From Nostoc sp. NIES-4103 (lineage in GTDB: Bacteria; Cyanobacteriota; Cyanobacteriia; Cyanobacteriales; Nostocaceae), in contig NZ_AP018288.1 in NCBI RefSeq assembly GCF_002368335.1, forward strand, positions 1,951,355-2,015,354: a stretch of DNA of 64,000 nucleotides, in the 5' to 3' direction. Every line of letters starts with the position of its first letter. The first letter of the stretch is position 1. Below are positions 10,046 to 19,589 of this stretch, in pieces. Position numbers and translations under genes: made by a program. The notes beneath the pieces are model-generated. The model worked only from the letters and a program-made list of their open reading frames with translations, had not been told where the DNA came from and did no database searches.

Positions 10046-11269
10046 TCAACAAGTCTTGTATCTTGTTTGTGTGCCTAAATCAGATTTTGCGTTGATATAT
10101 TTTTCTACGAGCATCAGTAACTCAGTGTCACCAAACGGCTTGGTTAAATAATCTGTTGCCCCGACCATACTAGCTCTGACTCGATCAATAAATCCATCTT
10201 TACCAGTGAGCATGATAATTGGTACAAACCGAAATGCTGTGGATTGTCGCAGCATGGCACAAATTTCATAACCATCCAATTCTGGCATGGCAATATCGCA
10301 TAAAATTAAATCTGGTTGTAGTCGAAAAATGAGACTAATGGCATCTAGGGGATTACTGAGGGCGATCGCTTCATAACCCTCGGCTTTAAGGATAGACTCT
10401 ACAGTCTCACCGATAGTTGTTGTATCGTCAATACATACTATCCGCAGAGTATGCTTTTCCCCCACTCCCATATCGTGTATGTGTGTCTTGGAATTATTGC
10501 TCACGGAATATACTAGTTGCAGCCAACCCTGCTGTACGTATGGATACATGGCTTTAGCAACTGTCAAAATGTCTCGGTTGAGATAACGAGCTAGTTGGCG
10601 CAGCGATGTTTTACCATCTGCCCATTGTTGTAGCTTACTTACGGTTGCTGCTGGTAGTGAAGAATTGAGCTGCACCATGTCAGCTAGCATCGGTAATTGT
10701 TCGGGAGACTGAATGTGTGGATATAGTTGCTTCCACTCTTGTATTTGTTGCGTAATTTTAGTTACTAAAGGAGCAATTTCTAAGCTAGTTAGTTGTGGGG
10801 CAAGTGCAGCCCCCTGAAGAAAAACGAAATTACCCTGGTGTAAACTCAGTAAATCAAACAGTGTTTGATGCACTAAGTGGTGGATAATACTATGAGCTAC
10901 CTTGGGGTTAATAATATTCCGTTCTAAGAGTGCCCAAATATATCCATACTCCGGCACACTCTGTAATCCTAGGCAGGCAAGTTGCTTTTCTTCTAGCCGG
11001 CTTTCAACTCGGTAATGGCGTAAGTAATCATCAATCCGCAATAAATTACTATCGCCTTCTTGGCAATAAATAATTTGACCGTTGAGGAAAAAGACGAACC
11101 AAGACTGTTGTTTGTAGTTCCGAGAATGGCGAGGTCTGATTGCTTCGTCTAGTGTGAGTTTGTCGTTGTTGTGAAAGCTGGCTTCCACCAAAAGTTGCCC
11201 AGTTCGCTGCCCTAACTCAATCAATTGCAGGATACTGCGAATATCAATTTCACTTAAATTTCCCTGCAT
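10046..11269 (-). CDS. hmpA: HmpA, PatA-like response regulator
   Basis: A 407-residue regulator with an N-terminal PATAN/DUF4388-type domain (starts MQGNLSEIDIRSILQLIEL), a winged-helix-like middle (about 190-250) and a C-terminal receiver with phospho-acceptor D325 in LILCDIAMPELDGYE and lysine in LTKPF. This architecture is typical of PatA/PixG/PilG-like cyanobacterial regulators that act on motility or pattern. It is the first gene of the hmpA-E run and is divergent from hmpF. No close Shine-Dalgarno is visible; an AAGGAG lies about 15 bases upstream of the ATG, too far to be ideal. Confidence 0.9.
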   Translation of the reverse strand: MQGNLSEIDIRSILQLIELGQRTGQLLVEASFHNNDKLTLDEAIRPRHSRNYKQQSWFVFFLNGQIIYCQEGDSNLLRIDDYLRHYRVESRLEEKQLACLGLQSVPEYGYIWALLERNIINPKVAHSIIHHLVHQTLFDLLSLHQGNFVFLQGAALAPQLTSLEIAPLVTKITQQIQEWKQLYPHIQSPEQLPMLADMVQLNSSLPAATVSKLQQWADGKTSLRQLARYLNRDILTVAKAMYPYVQQGWLQLVYSVSNNSKTHIHDMGVGEKHTLRIVCIDDTTTIGETVESILKAEGYEAIALSNPLDAISLIFRLQPDLILCDIAMPELDGYEICAMLRQSTAFRFVPIIMLTGKDGFIDRVRASMVGATDYLTKPFGDTELLMLVEKYINAKSDLGTQTRYKTC

Positions 11270-11718
11270 TTAGCTCGAAAGCGCTCCTTGTAATCCCGTT
11301 TGCATTCTTTAATCTCAAACAATATTAGCTATCCCAATTTGTCTGGGGTACTCAAAATCTTATTTCTTTTGTAACTAATCCTGATCAGCGGATACATTCA
11401 AATACAAACTGTAAATTTTCGTAATAAATTTTGTCAAAGCTAGTGATACCACGGAAGCCATCATCAATGTCATCAGTAGAGAATATAAAGGCGTGATCAA
11501 ATCGCTTTTATAAATATCAAGACGTGGTTAGCATCTATCAATAGTTTTGTCTGTCTTGTTTTCCCAAATTGAGGTGCATCATACCAAATTAGGATAGCTA
11601 ATAAGGATTTGGGCAGGGTTTGAATCCCCAGTCCCCAATTTGGTATCAGACAGGTTGACAGAATTATCTCAGGTATATCCCAAAACACGGACATCAAGTA
11701 CACAAAAGGACAAACGGT
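11270..11718. promoter_or_regulatory. Divergent hmpA/hmpF control region
   Basis: This 449-base gap must carry the promoters of both hmpA and hmpF. It holds a long-range inverted pair TACCAAATT (11583-11591) and AATTTGGTA (11637-11645) around a short GGATTTGGG/CCCCAGTCC-like repeat. I see no convincing -10/-35 pair and cannot assign a sigma factor. The hmpF ribosome binding site AAGGA sits 7 bases before its GTG. Confidence 0.5.
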
Positions 11719-13479
11719 GTGCTGTATTTAGCAGAAGTACAAAAGCAGAAAGGCGGCTTACTCGGTGGTGGTTCCAAAACCGAACTGAAACTGCTAGCTT
11801 GTCAGCGAACCGACCAGAATTGGAGTACTGTGTCGGAAGAAGTAATTGCCGCTGAGGATGCAAGCAAATTAAATGATGGTGCGTTGGTACTGGTGGAAAT
11901 GAATCCCAATCGTCAAGTACAGCGGATTCAAGAAGCAGGACGCCCATTAGTGAACATTTTGCAAAATTTTTCTCGCCAATTAGAAAAATTTAAGCTCAAG
12001 GAAGATGAAATTGACCAGTGGAAGCAGTCGTTGACGTTTCAGGCACAAGAGATGAATCGCCGTGAAATGGACATGGAAGCACGCTTAGAACAGTTGCAAC
12101 AAATGGAGGAAGAGTTTCAACAGCTGGAGTCACAAAAACAGGAAGTTGATGCATTTCGTGAGCAAATTGAACAGTTGCAAGCCGAAATTGAGCGGAATCG
12201 TCAAGAACTAGAGGGAGCTTGGGAACATTTGCGCGGTGAGCAGCGCCGCTTTGAGGAACGCCAAGCCGATTGCCAGCAGGGTACGGTTTTAGATGAAGAG
12301 CAAAGTCGGGTGATGAGTGAGTTACTCGATCGCTTGTCTAATCGTGTTGCTCCTACAGAAAAAGTGCGAGAGCATCTGCATTTTGCTTTTGAATTGGCAC
12401 AAAAACAGCAAGCCACTCTCAACCCACATTGGCAACAACTCGAAGAACAACGAACTTTAGCAAATCAACAGCAAGAGGAAGTCGATCGCCTTTGGCAAAG
12501 TTATAGCGATCGCCAAAATGCATGGCAACAAGCACAGGATTTTCTCAAGCAGCAAACAGCCCAATTGCAAGTGAATACAGCAATTGTTGCTAGCAAGCAA
12601 GAATATGTCCGCCTCATCAAAGACCAGTTGCAATATCAAGAACAGTTATATCAACAAATTTACTCCTTGGCTGCTACTTGTGGTGATGTGGCTCCCGGCG
12701 AGAAAGTTGATGTAGAAGCTTTAGAAAAAATGCCTTTAGAAGAACTGCAAAAGATAGTGCAAGATTTGTTGGAAAAGTTGGAAATAGACTCTAGCTTTGT
12801 CCATGATCAAGAACAAGAACTTAAATATAAGCAAGAAACTATACAAGAACTGCAAACTAAAATCAGCAAAGCACCTGACCATGACCAAATCAATTTAGAA
12901 ATGGAACTGGCAGATGAAAAAGACCACTATGAGATGCTAAATTCCAGCTTGGTAGGACAACGCCGTAGTTTGCTACAGCGGGATAAGTTGGTCAAACAAC
13001 ATCAAGCTGTATTGTTACGCCGGCAAGGTCATACTGTTAATAATACAGAAGAAGATAACCAAATTAATTTAAGCCCAGTTCTGTTGCAAATTGAAACCCA
13101 GCGACAACAACAGTCCCAAGAACTACAAAAGTTAGAACGTGAAATTGAGCAGATGCTTGCTGCTATTGAGCTAGACCAAGGGATGATTGATAATCAAACC
13201 CAAGACCAACAAGAAAAACAGCAAGAACTCAAAGAGATGGAAGCAAAGTTGCTATCTTTGCGAACAGCAACCGCTGAATGTTGGGGTCGTGTGCGTCTCT
13301 ATGAAGAAGCATTGCAACCAATTCAAGATTCTTTGGATGGTTTGCGGCATAAGTTGGAAGGAGTTGGGGAATCTTTGGCTCATGTTCAAGAAACTGGTGA
13401 TTATCAACTCCAGACTATTAGCGAAATGCGTCAGACTCTCCAAAGTTTGATATGTCAGCCAGAATTGCTAGCTTCTTAA
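11719..13479 (+). CDS. hmpF: HmpF, coiled-coil motility regulator
   Basis: A 586-residue protein with a small N-terminal domain (about 1-80, beginning MLYLAEVQ and including GGLLGGGSKTELKLL) and a long coiled-coil body rich in Q, E and L. In Nostoc punctiforme the protein encoded next to the hmp operon, HmpF, is needed for type IV pilus activity and directional motility and localises to the leading poles; the family is confined to cyanobacteria. The start is a GTG with AAGGA seven bases upstream. It is divergent from hmpA, as in the described hmp locus. Assignment is by N-terminal recognition and context. Confidence 0.9.
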   Translation: MLYLAEVQKQKGGLLGGGSKTELKLLACQRTDQNWSTVSEEVIAAEDASKLNDGALVLVEMNPNRQVQRIQEAGRPLVNILQNFSRQLEKFKLKEDEIDQWKQSLTFQAQEMNRREMDMEARLEQLQQMEEEFQQLESQKQEVDAFREQIEQLQAEIERNRQELEGAWEHLRGEQRRFEERQADCQQGTVLDEEQSRVMSELLDRLSNRVAPTEKVREHLHFAFELAQKQQATLNPHWQQLEEQRTLANQQQEEVDRLWQSYSDRQNAWQQAQDFLKQQTAQLQVNTAIVASKQEYVRLIKDQLQYQEQLYQQIYSLAATCGDVAPGEKVDVEALEKMPLEELQKIVQDLLEKLEIDSSFVHDQEQELKYKQETIQELQTKISKAPDHDQINLEMELADEKDHYEMLNSSLVGQRRSLLQRDKLVKQHQAVLLRRQGHTVNNTEEDNQINLSPVLLQIETQRQQQSQELQKLEREIEQMLAAIELDQGMIDNQTQDQQEKQQELKEMEAKLLSLRTATAECWGRVRLYEEALQPIQDSLDGLRHKLEGVGESLAHVQETGDYQLQTISEMRQTLQSLICQPELLAS

Positions 13480-13483
13480 AAAG

Positions 13484-13612
13484 TGGGGAGTGGGGAGTGG
13501 GGAGTAGGGAGTGGAGAGTTGAGAGTTAGGAGTTAGGAGTTAAAAGTTAGGAGTTAGGAGTTATTATTTTCCCCCCATCTCCTCATCTCCTCATCTCCCC
13601 ATCTCCCCTCAC
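13484..13612. repeat. STRR block between hmpF and the metalloprotease
   Basis: Tandem GGGGAGT and GGAGTTA heptamers are followed by the pyrimidine-rich CATCTCC type. Both convergent genes end beside this block; it contains no open reading frame of note. Confidence 0.85.
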
Positions 13613-16353
13613 TTCGAGAGTAACTGTGCATTTAATGCTTTAGTGATGCGATCGCCTGAAAGTTCTAGGTGAGCTAATGTGTAAATATCCAGGTTTTCAG
13701 GAAATTGTTTCAGCCTGGACTCAATAGCTTTTTGCAGTTGGCGCAATTCATACCAAGCTAGTGTCCGCCCATCTTCAGGCGCATCAGTAGTACGCAACAC
13801 CATTTCTAGCAAAATATGCAAATGTTCGCGTTGCAATGCACGCCGGATGCTAGAAATTGGCTTGGGTTCGCCTTGATTTAAAATTTCTGTCCAGATGTCT
13901 TTTTGCAGGGTGTCGAACAGTTCTGGTATGGAAAGTGCTTCCCCAGGCGAGGTTTTTAATTCTATATCTTGTAAACGATTTAGCCTCTCGCTGTCTAATA
14001 GCGATCGCAATACCGCACTTTGGAAGTTCAAAATACGTTCGTGAATGGGATAATCAAGGCGGTTGTTGGGTACAAAACTACCCCAATGTTGCCACCGGGA
14101 TGGTGCTAGCTGATTCAGTAATTGTGGTGAAAACCTAAAAGCATCTTCAGCAAATACATATTCTTGTAACTTTGTCAATGCCTGACGTTGTTTTACAAGT
14201 GAAACTGGTACAAATGCCCAGGATGTATCATGGCTAGCATGGAGACGGCGAAACGATTGCCCACCAATGTATTTAGAAAGCAAGGTGGCGTTACGAAAAT
14301 AGTATTGAAGTACTCTATTAAATAAGACGCGCAGGTTACTGTAGCTTTCTCCTTTTGAGAGATAACCTTTATCAAGGCGCTGCCACATGACGCGGGCATT
14401 ATCCATTTGCCACTGAGAATAAAGTAGCACATCGCTACTCATGTCCCAAACATTTGCCAGGGGATTGATGTCCCAAATATCCTCATCAGTTGCGTAAGAT
14501 AATTCTGGTTGAGGCGATGCCAAAGCAATCTGTTCTAAAAAAGTTTTTTCTGTTTCTGGAATCATTCCCTCAAGTAGCACTTGAGGACTTTTTTTATAAC
14601 CATATTCAATTGCCCATTCGTCGTAAGGGCCAATAACCTGGGGAAAATAGTCACCTTGCTGTACTCCCTGCGGTGCAATATTCACGGGTAGATAGTCCAT
14701 CACCGAACCGACTAAACCTTTGGTGTGAGTGATTTCAGTATTATTTAATTCTTCGGGAGCTAACATGGTGCTACCGTGAAAGTTATGGCGTAAACCGAGA
14801 GTATGCCCGACTTCGTGGGCGATGAGGGAACGTAAATATTGATGCACATAATTCTGCATCGCTTCACTATTGGGTGTGGCGTTTTGCAAAAGTGATAATG
14901 TCAACGCCCCCATAGTTGCCTGATATGACGATTCCATACCATAGCAGAGTTCAGAATCGCTTCGGGGATTCAACTTTCCAAATGCAACAGTCTTGGGTAA
15001 ATCTTCATAAATACATTCGGAGGTTTGAGTAATGTTTCTATTCGCCAATCCTTTGTTGTTCACTTTTGACTCTACGTAGGTGCGATATATTTGCTGAATC
15101 GATCGCACCATATTGGCATCTACAATAATATCTGCATCTAAGATTTCCCCAGTGAGTGGGTTAACGCGCGTCGGGCCTCTGGCAAAACCTGCATCCAGAG
15201 AATTGAACCAGCGAATCGTGTTATAGCGTACATCTGCCGGTTGCCAATCAGCATCATCTGGCATTTGCCGTACTTCAATAGCATTTTGGAATCCTGCTTT
15301 TTCAAATGCTTTGTTCCACATGAGAATACCTTCACGAATGGCGCTGCGGTACTCGAAAGGCACAGCATTTTCAATCCAAAACACAATTGGCTTTTTGGGT
15401 AAAGATGTGGGTAAGTTCGGATCGGATGGTTCTAGATGCCAACGATTAATGTATCTGACAAATGGTTCTTGGGAGTTATTGTCAGAGAAATCTTTAAAGG
15501 CGGTAATAAAATATCCCACTCTGTCATCAGCAAGTCTGGGAACATAACCGTTGTTTTCTTTGAGTTGGGAAAAACTGTAGTGTACCTTGAGGCTGAGTGC
15601 CCTACTATCGGGTAAGGTGACTAAATTTGCTCCTTCTGGTGATGAAAAACCGTAAATCGAATCAATTTCTATGTTTTCAGGAAAGCTGTTGACATCACCA
15701 AAATATGACTTGCTTGCTTCTAAGCGATAATCAGCTTGCAAAGAGTATTTCAATAGAGGCGTTAAACTTGGAAAATCTTGCATGAGCAAGTCTTCCAAGT
15801 TAATTAAAATATTTTTACTGCGCGGATCAATACTGTCTATTTCTAGGGAATAAAGAACTGAGTCGCTAAAGGAACGAGCAAGCGATCGCTGTTCTGGTTC
15901 ACTTGCTTGTGTACGAAATTTAACATTACGTACAACAAAGTGTAAATTATTGTTAACTCGCCGGAAATAGAAGAGAAAATCATCAAGAGCTAATCCACTA
16001 TAAATATTACTTTCCCCAATGCCTGATTCTAATGTTACTGTAGCTAAATAGTTTTTATTTAACTGTTCAGGTTTAATTTCCAAGTAAACTTGACCTGAGT
16101 TTTCATTCCTATAAAGTGTGAAAAGTCCCTCTAGTTTCTCTGTTCCTTTGACTATCTCATGAAATCGCCACCAATCTTCCTTGCGATTTTCCCCAAAATT
16201 ATTAGCACTTGCTAAGTTTTCAACTATTGGCAGCGCGTTTAATCCTTGCACATCAATATTCGCAACTTGGTTGGCTTGTGCGTAACTATTTCCGATTAAT
16301 AAGTGATATAGCAATACTGTATAGATTGCTAATTTCCTGAACCAGTATTTCAT
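13609..16353 (-). CDS. Exported zinc metalloprotease (DUF5117/DUF4953 type)
   Basis: A 914-residue protein with a signal peptide (hydrophobic core about 10-24, ending SYAQA). The middle and C-terminal parts match the large DUF5117/DUF4953 metzincin-like proteins. The zinc motif HEVGHTLGLRH gives ligands H513, H517 and H523 with catalytic E514, followed about 30 residues later by the Met-turn-like SVMDY. Such proteins are periplasmic or outer-membrane-associated; substrates are unknown. An in-frame GTG at 16368 could add five residues; the ATG at 16353 gives a better signal peptide. It converges on hmpF and is separated from the next gene by over 900 bases, so it is probably monocistronic. Confidence 0.85.
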   Translation of the reverse strand: MKYWFRKLAIYTVLLYHLLIGNSYAQANQVANIDVQGLNALPIVENLASANNFGENRKEDWWRFHEIVKGTEKLEGLFTLYRNENSGQVYLEIKPEQLNKNYLATVTLESGIGESNIYSGLALDDFLFYFRRVNNNLHFVVRNVKFRTQASEPEQRSLARSFSDSVLYSLEIDSIDPRSKNILINLEDLLMQDFPSLTPLLKYSLQADYRLEASKSYFGDVNSFPENIEIDSIYGFSSPEGANLVTLPDSRALSLKVHYSFSQLKENNGYVPRLADDRVGYFITAFKDFSDNNSQEPFVRYINRWHLEPSDPNLPTSLPKKPIVFWIENAVPFEYRSAIREGILMWNKAFEKAGFQNAIEVRQMPDDADWQPADVRYNTIRWFNSLDAGFARGPTRVNPLTGEILDADIIVDANMVRSIQQIYRTYVESKVNNKGLANRNITQTSECIYEDLPKTVAFGKLNPRSDSELCYGMESSYQATMGALTLSLLQNATPNSEAMQNYVHQYLRSLIAHEVGHTLGLRHNFHGSTMLAPEELNNTEITHTKGLVGSVMDYLPVNIAPQGVQQGDYFPQVIGPYDEWAIEYGYKKSPQVLLEGMIPETEKTFLEQIALASPQPELSYATDEDIWDINPLANVWDMSSDVLLYSQWQMDNARVMWQRLDKGYLSKGESYSNLRVLFNRVLQYYFRNATLLSKYIGGQSFRRLHASHDTSWAFVPVSLVKQRQALTKLQEYVFAEDAFRFSPQLLNQLAPSRWQHWGSFVPNNRLDYPIHERILNFQSAVLRSLLDSERLNRLQDIELKTSPGEALSIPELFDTLQKDIWTEILNQGEPKPISSIRRALQREHLHILLEMVLRTTDAPEDGRTLAWYELRQLQKAIESRLKQFPENLDIYTLAHLELSGDRITKALNAQLLSK

Positions 16354-17289
16354 CCTTTCGCTTTTCACCTGAAGCGGTTCTTATGTTGGAAAAAATGTGG
16401 ATTTATCGGTTGTATGCAAGCCCTCAAATACTTAGGACTTACGTACTGTCAAATCCACCTCAGTGCGACAATTGCTTGTCATCGGGGAAAACAAGGTCAC
16501 TAACCTCAAAGTAGTGTGTTTTTTGATTTCTAATAGAGCTTTTCAGTAGTTTTTCAATTGTCAGACCGATGTATTTATGCCTTACGGTAGATGCTTGCTC
16601 AAACTAAAGATACATGTTTTTTTGAACTATATATTGTAATTAAAACCCAAAAATGTATTTCGCGCTACATTTGGCAGCGACAGGAGTTTTCGATGGCTGA
16701 TACGATTTTGGATTTGAGATTTGGGATTTTGCGAAAAGTTGCGTGCGGGGGTCTCCCCCCAACCCCTCCAGGGGCCCCGAAGCCCCCCGCCCTTGCAAAC
16801 TTTTCAAGACAGATTTTGGATTTTAGATTAGGAATCGCTTTCTGTGTCTGGGTTGCGTGGAACCATCAGCCGCAATCATTTTTTAAATTGGTATGATGAC
16901 TGTTGACTTTCAGTCAGGTACAAGTGCAATGGGGTATTTTGTGATTTGTCAGTCCTTTGAACTGAATCTTGCACCTGCCTAACATCTCGCCAAAAAATTG
17001 ATTTCTTGGCTAATAGCTAAAGTTCACTTAAGTGGACTGAGAAACTCAGATCTTGCACCTACCCAATTTACCGCCAAGAAATAAATTTCACAGGCTCATA
17101 GCTGAACTAAGCTAAAGCTTACTAAATATAAATTTCAGTCTGTTTTAGCGGACTTGAGCTATGAGCCTTGAACTTAAGTTCAAGGCGTACTCAGGGGTAG
17201 GTGCAAGATCTGAAAGAAACAATTCTCCCCTGCTCCCCTGCCCCCTTGCTCCCCTGCTTTGAAAGCTCCCCTGCCCTATACTGTTAACT
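16354..17289. other. Gene-free repeat-rich interval
   Basis: About 930 bases without a credible gene. It holds GATTTTGG-type heptamers (16704-16735 and 16809-16835), a GC-rich block around 16745-16797 with inverted C and G runs, and a pair of related segments starting CTTGCACCT (near 16968 and 17052). An ORF of about 100 codons at 16591-16896 is made of these repeats and is not counted as a gene. C-rich heptamers at 17224-17275 directly precede the ABC transporter. Confidence 0.6.
17046..17213. repeat. MITE-like element with 19-bp inverted repeats
   Basis: Perfect 19-base arms, TCAGATCTTGCACCTACCC at 17046-17064 and its complement at 17195-17213, enclose about 130 bases that include further palindromes (GAACTTAAGTTC). 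A diverged partial copy of the left half lies at about 16966-17040. No open reading frame is present, so it would be non-autonomous if mobile. Confidence 0.7.
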
Positions 17290-18048
17290 ATGCGACAAAA
17301 TAACCAAATCGCGGTCGAATTCCGCGATGTCACCTTTAGCCGCAACCGTCGCCCTCTGGTGTCGAATCTTAATTTCTCCATCTACCAGGGAGAAGCACTA
17401 GTATTACTAGGACGCAGTGGTAGCGGCAAAACCACGACAATGAAATTAATTAATCGCCTTTTCACACCTACACAAGGCGAGGTGTTATTTAATGGCACTC
17501 CTACAACTCAATGGGATGAAATTAAACTGCGACGCAAAATTGGTTATGTAATTCAAGAAACTGGTTTGTTTCCCCACTTCAGTGTGGAACGCAATGTAGG
17601 TTTAGTTCCCACTCTGGAAGGTTGGCAGCCTAAACAAATTAAAAGCCGAGTTCATGAATTGTTGCACTTGGTAGGTTTAGACCCGGCACAATTTGCTGGG
17701 CGTTATCCTCATGAACTTTCGGGAGGACAAAGACAAAGGGTAGGTGTAGCCAGGGCGTTAGCAGCCGATCCGCCTGTGTTGTTGATGGATGAACCCTTTG
17801 GGGCACTCGATCCGATTACGCGGCTAGAAATTCAACAAGAGTTGAAGCAACTACAACGAGAATTAGGTAAGACGGTAGTTTTTGTCACCCACGATATTCA
17901 AGAAGCTTTTGTTTTGGCATCGAGAATTGGTTTAATGTATGGAGGAGAACTGATAGTATTGGGAACGAAGGATGAATTTATGCGATCGCAACATCCAGAA
18001 AGCCTCGCTTTTCTCCAATGTCTGCGTTCAGTGCAAGACACATTATGA
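17290..18048 (+). CDS. ABC importer ATPase, OpuCA/EgtUA-like
   Basis: A 252-residue ATP-binding subunit with Walker A GRSGSGKTT (about 39-47), Q-loop, signature LSGGQRQR, Walker B LLMDEPFGALD and the H-switch VTHD. It belongs to the quaternary-amine (osmoprotectant) importer family and lacks the C-terminal CBS domains found in OpuCA/ProV of other bacteria. Its TGA overlaps the ATG of the next gene (ATGA), so translation is coupled and the two proteins form one importer. Candidate substrates are betaine, choline or ergothioneine. Confidence 0.88.
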   Translation: MRQNNQIAVEFRDVTFSRNRRPLVSNLNFSIYQGEALVLLGRSGSGKTTTMKLINRLFTPTQGEVLFNGTPTTQWDEIKLRRKIGYVIQETGLFPHFSVERNVGLVPTLEGWQPKQIKSRVHELLHLVGLDPAQFAGRYPHELSGGQRQRVGVARALAADPPVLLMDEPFGALDPITRLEIQQELKQLQRELGKTVVFVTHDIQEAFVLASRIGLMYGGELIVLGTKDEFMRSQHPESLAFLQCLRSVQDTL

Positions 18049-19589
18049 AAGATTTTTTCTTGATTAAGTATGGCCCAGAAATTCTTCAGCACACCCTAGA
18101 ACATTTATTTTTGGTGGGCATTGCCATTGGAATTGCTATACTTGTAGGCATTCCATTAGGTATTTTAATTACACGCAAAACTCAGCTTCGCCAAATAATT
18201 CTGGGGATAGCTAATGTTCTCCAAACTATTCCTAGTCTGGCATTATTTGGTTTACTTATCCCTGTACCCATCATTGGCGGCATTGGTGTTGTCCCAGCAA
18301 TCGTTGCTTTAACTTTATATTCTTTTTTACCGATAATTCGCAACACTTACACAGGTATCATCAGTGTCGATCCAGCTATTCAAGAAGCTGGCAAAGGCAT
18401 GGGAATGACAGATAGACAATTGTTGTTTCAGGTAGAAATTCCCTTGGCAATGGGAGTGATTTTGGCAGGGGTAAGGGTAGCCACAGTGATTGCCATTGGA
18501 ATTGCAACTATTGCAGCAGCAATTGGTGCTGGTGGTTTGGGAGTGTTTATCTTTCGCGGGATTGCTACAGTTAATAATCAATTGATTCTGGCGGGGGCAG
18601 TACCCGCCGCTTTCATAGCGTTAGGGGCAGATTTGGCTTTGGGATGGTTAGAAAAGCAACTGACACAGCAAGGAGAAAAAAAGAGCGTAATTAATCGCAC
18701 ATTTGCCATTATTTTGGGTATATTCACATTACTGTTTGCGGGATTAATTGCCTTTAATTATTGGCAAACACCGCCAACAATTGTGATTGGTTCCAAAAAT
18801 TTTACTGAACAAGTAATTTTAGGAGAATTACTAGCTCAACAAATTGAATCCCATACTAAATTAAAGGTTGATAGGCGCTTAAATTTAGGGGGGACTTTTA
18901 TCTGTCATGAAGCTGTAAAAGCAGGACAAATTGCTGGTTATGTGGAATATACGGGAACTTCTTTTACAGCTATTTTGAAACAAAAACCGATCAGTAATGC
19001 TCAGATTATCTATGATAAAGTTAAACAGGAATATGACCAAAAATTTAAATTAGAAGTCATGCAGCCTTTGGGATTTGAAAGTACATTTGCAATGATTGTC
19101 CGGGGTGAAGATGCTCAACGTTTGCAAATAAAAACTCTTTCCGAAGCAGCTCAATATACTCCCCAATGGCAAGCTGGATTTGGACAAGAATTTCTGGAAC
19201 GAGCAGATGGTTATACTGGGTTAGCTAAAACTTATGGCTTAAAGTTTGCCAATATAAAACAAATGGAATTAACATTAATATATCAGGCTTTAAAAGAAAA
19301 GAAAGTAGATTTTATAGCAGCTAGTTCTACAGATGGTTTAATTCCTGTTTTAAACTTAGTCATTTTAGCAGATGACAAGCAATATTTCCCACCCTATGAA
19401 GCGTTTCCCGTCTTTAATCAAGCAATACTGAAAAAATATCCAGAGTTACGCACAGCAATCAATCAATTAACTGGGTTAATTTCTACTCAAGAAATGCAAC
19501 AAATGAATTATCAAGTCGATAATCAATCTCGTCCTGTTGAAGAAGTTGTGCGTGAATTTATTAAATCTAAACCTCAATTATCATCATAG
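18045..19589 (+). CDS. ABC importer permease fused to binding protein (OpuCBC/EgtUBC-like)
   Basis: A 514-residue fusion. Residues about 1-210 form the membrane permease with the typical EAGKGMGMTDRQLLFQVEIP coupling loop. A further membrane segment (about 225-245) leads to a periplasmic type II binding domain that starts VIGSKNFTEQVILGE. The permease-binder fusion is the arrangement of EgtUBC (ergothioneine uptake) and some osmoprotectant importers. The ATG at 18045 overlaps the preceding TGA; an upstream start at 18018 is less likely. Substrate cannot be settled from sequence alone, but egtB and egtD about 12 kb away make ergothioneine attractive. This is inference. Confidence 0.85.
   Translation: MKDFFLIKYGPEILQHTLEHLFLVGIAIGIAILVGIPLGILITRKTQLRQIILGIANVLQTIPSLALFGLLIPVPIIGGIGVVPAIVALTLYSFLPIIRNTYTGIISVDPAIQEAGKGMGMTDRQLLFQVEIPLAMGVILAGVRVATVIAIGIATIAAAIGAGGLGVFIFRGIATVNNQLILAGAVPAAFIALGADLALGWLEKQLTQQGEKKSVINRTFAIILGIFTLLFAGLIAFNYWQTPPTIVIGSKNFTEQVILGELLAQQIESHTKLKVDRRLNLGGTFICHEAVKAGQIAGYVEYTGTSFTAILKQKPISNAQIIYDKVKQEYDQKFKLEVMQPLGFESTFAMIVRGEDAQRLQIKTLSEAAQYTPQWQAGFGQEFLERADGYTGLAKTYGLKFANIKQMELTLIYQALKEKKVDFIAASSTDGLIPVLNLVILADDKQYFPPYEAFPVFNQAILKKYPELRTAINQLTGLISTQEMQQMNYQVDNQSRPVEEVVREFIKSKPQLSS

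Noticed and set aside
13609..16353. Idea that the metalloprotease belongs to the hmp operon
   Set aside because: It converges on hmpF and is separated by repeat DNA; no evidence for common transcription.
16591..16896. Open reading frame of 101 codons
   Set aside because: It is made up of interspersed repeats (GATTTTGG heptamers and a C-rich block), has no ribosome binding site and no recognisable domain.
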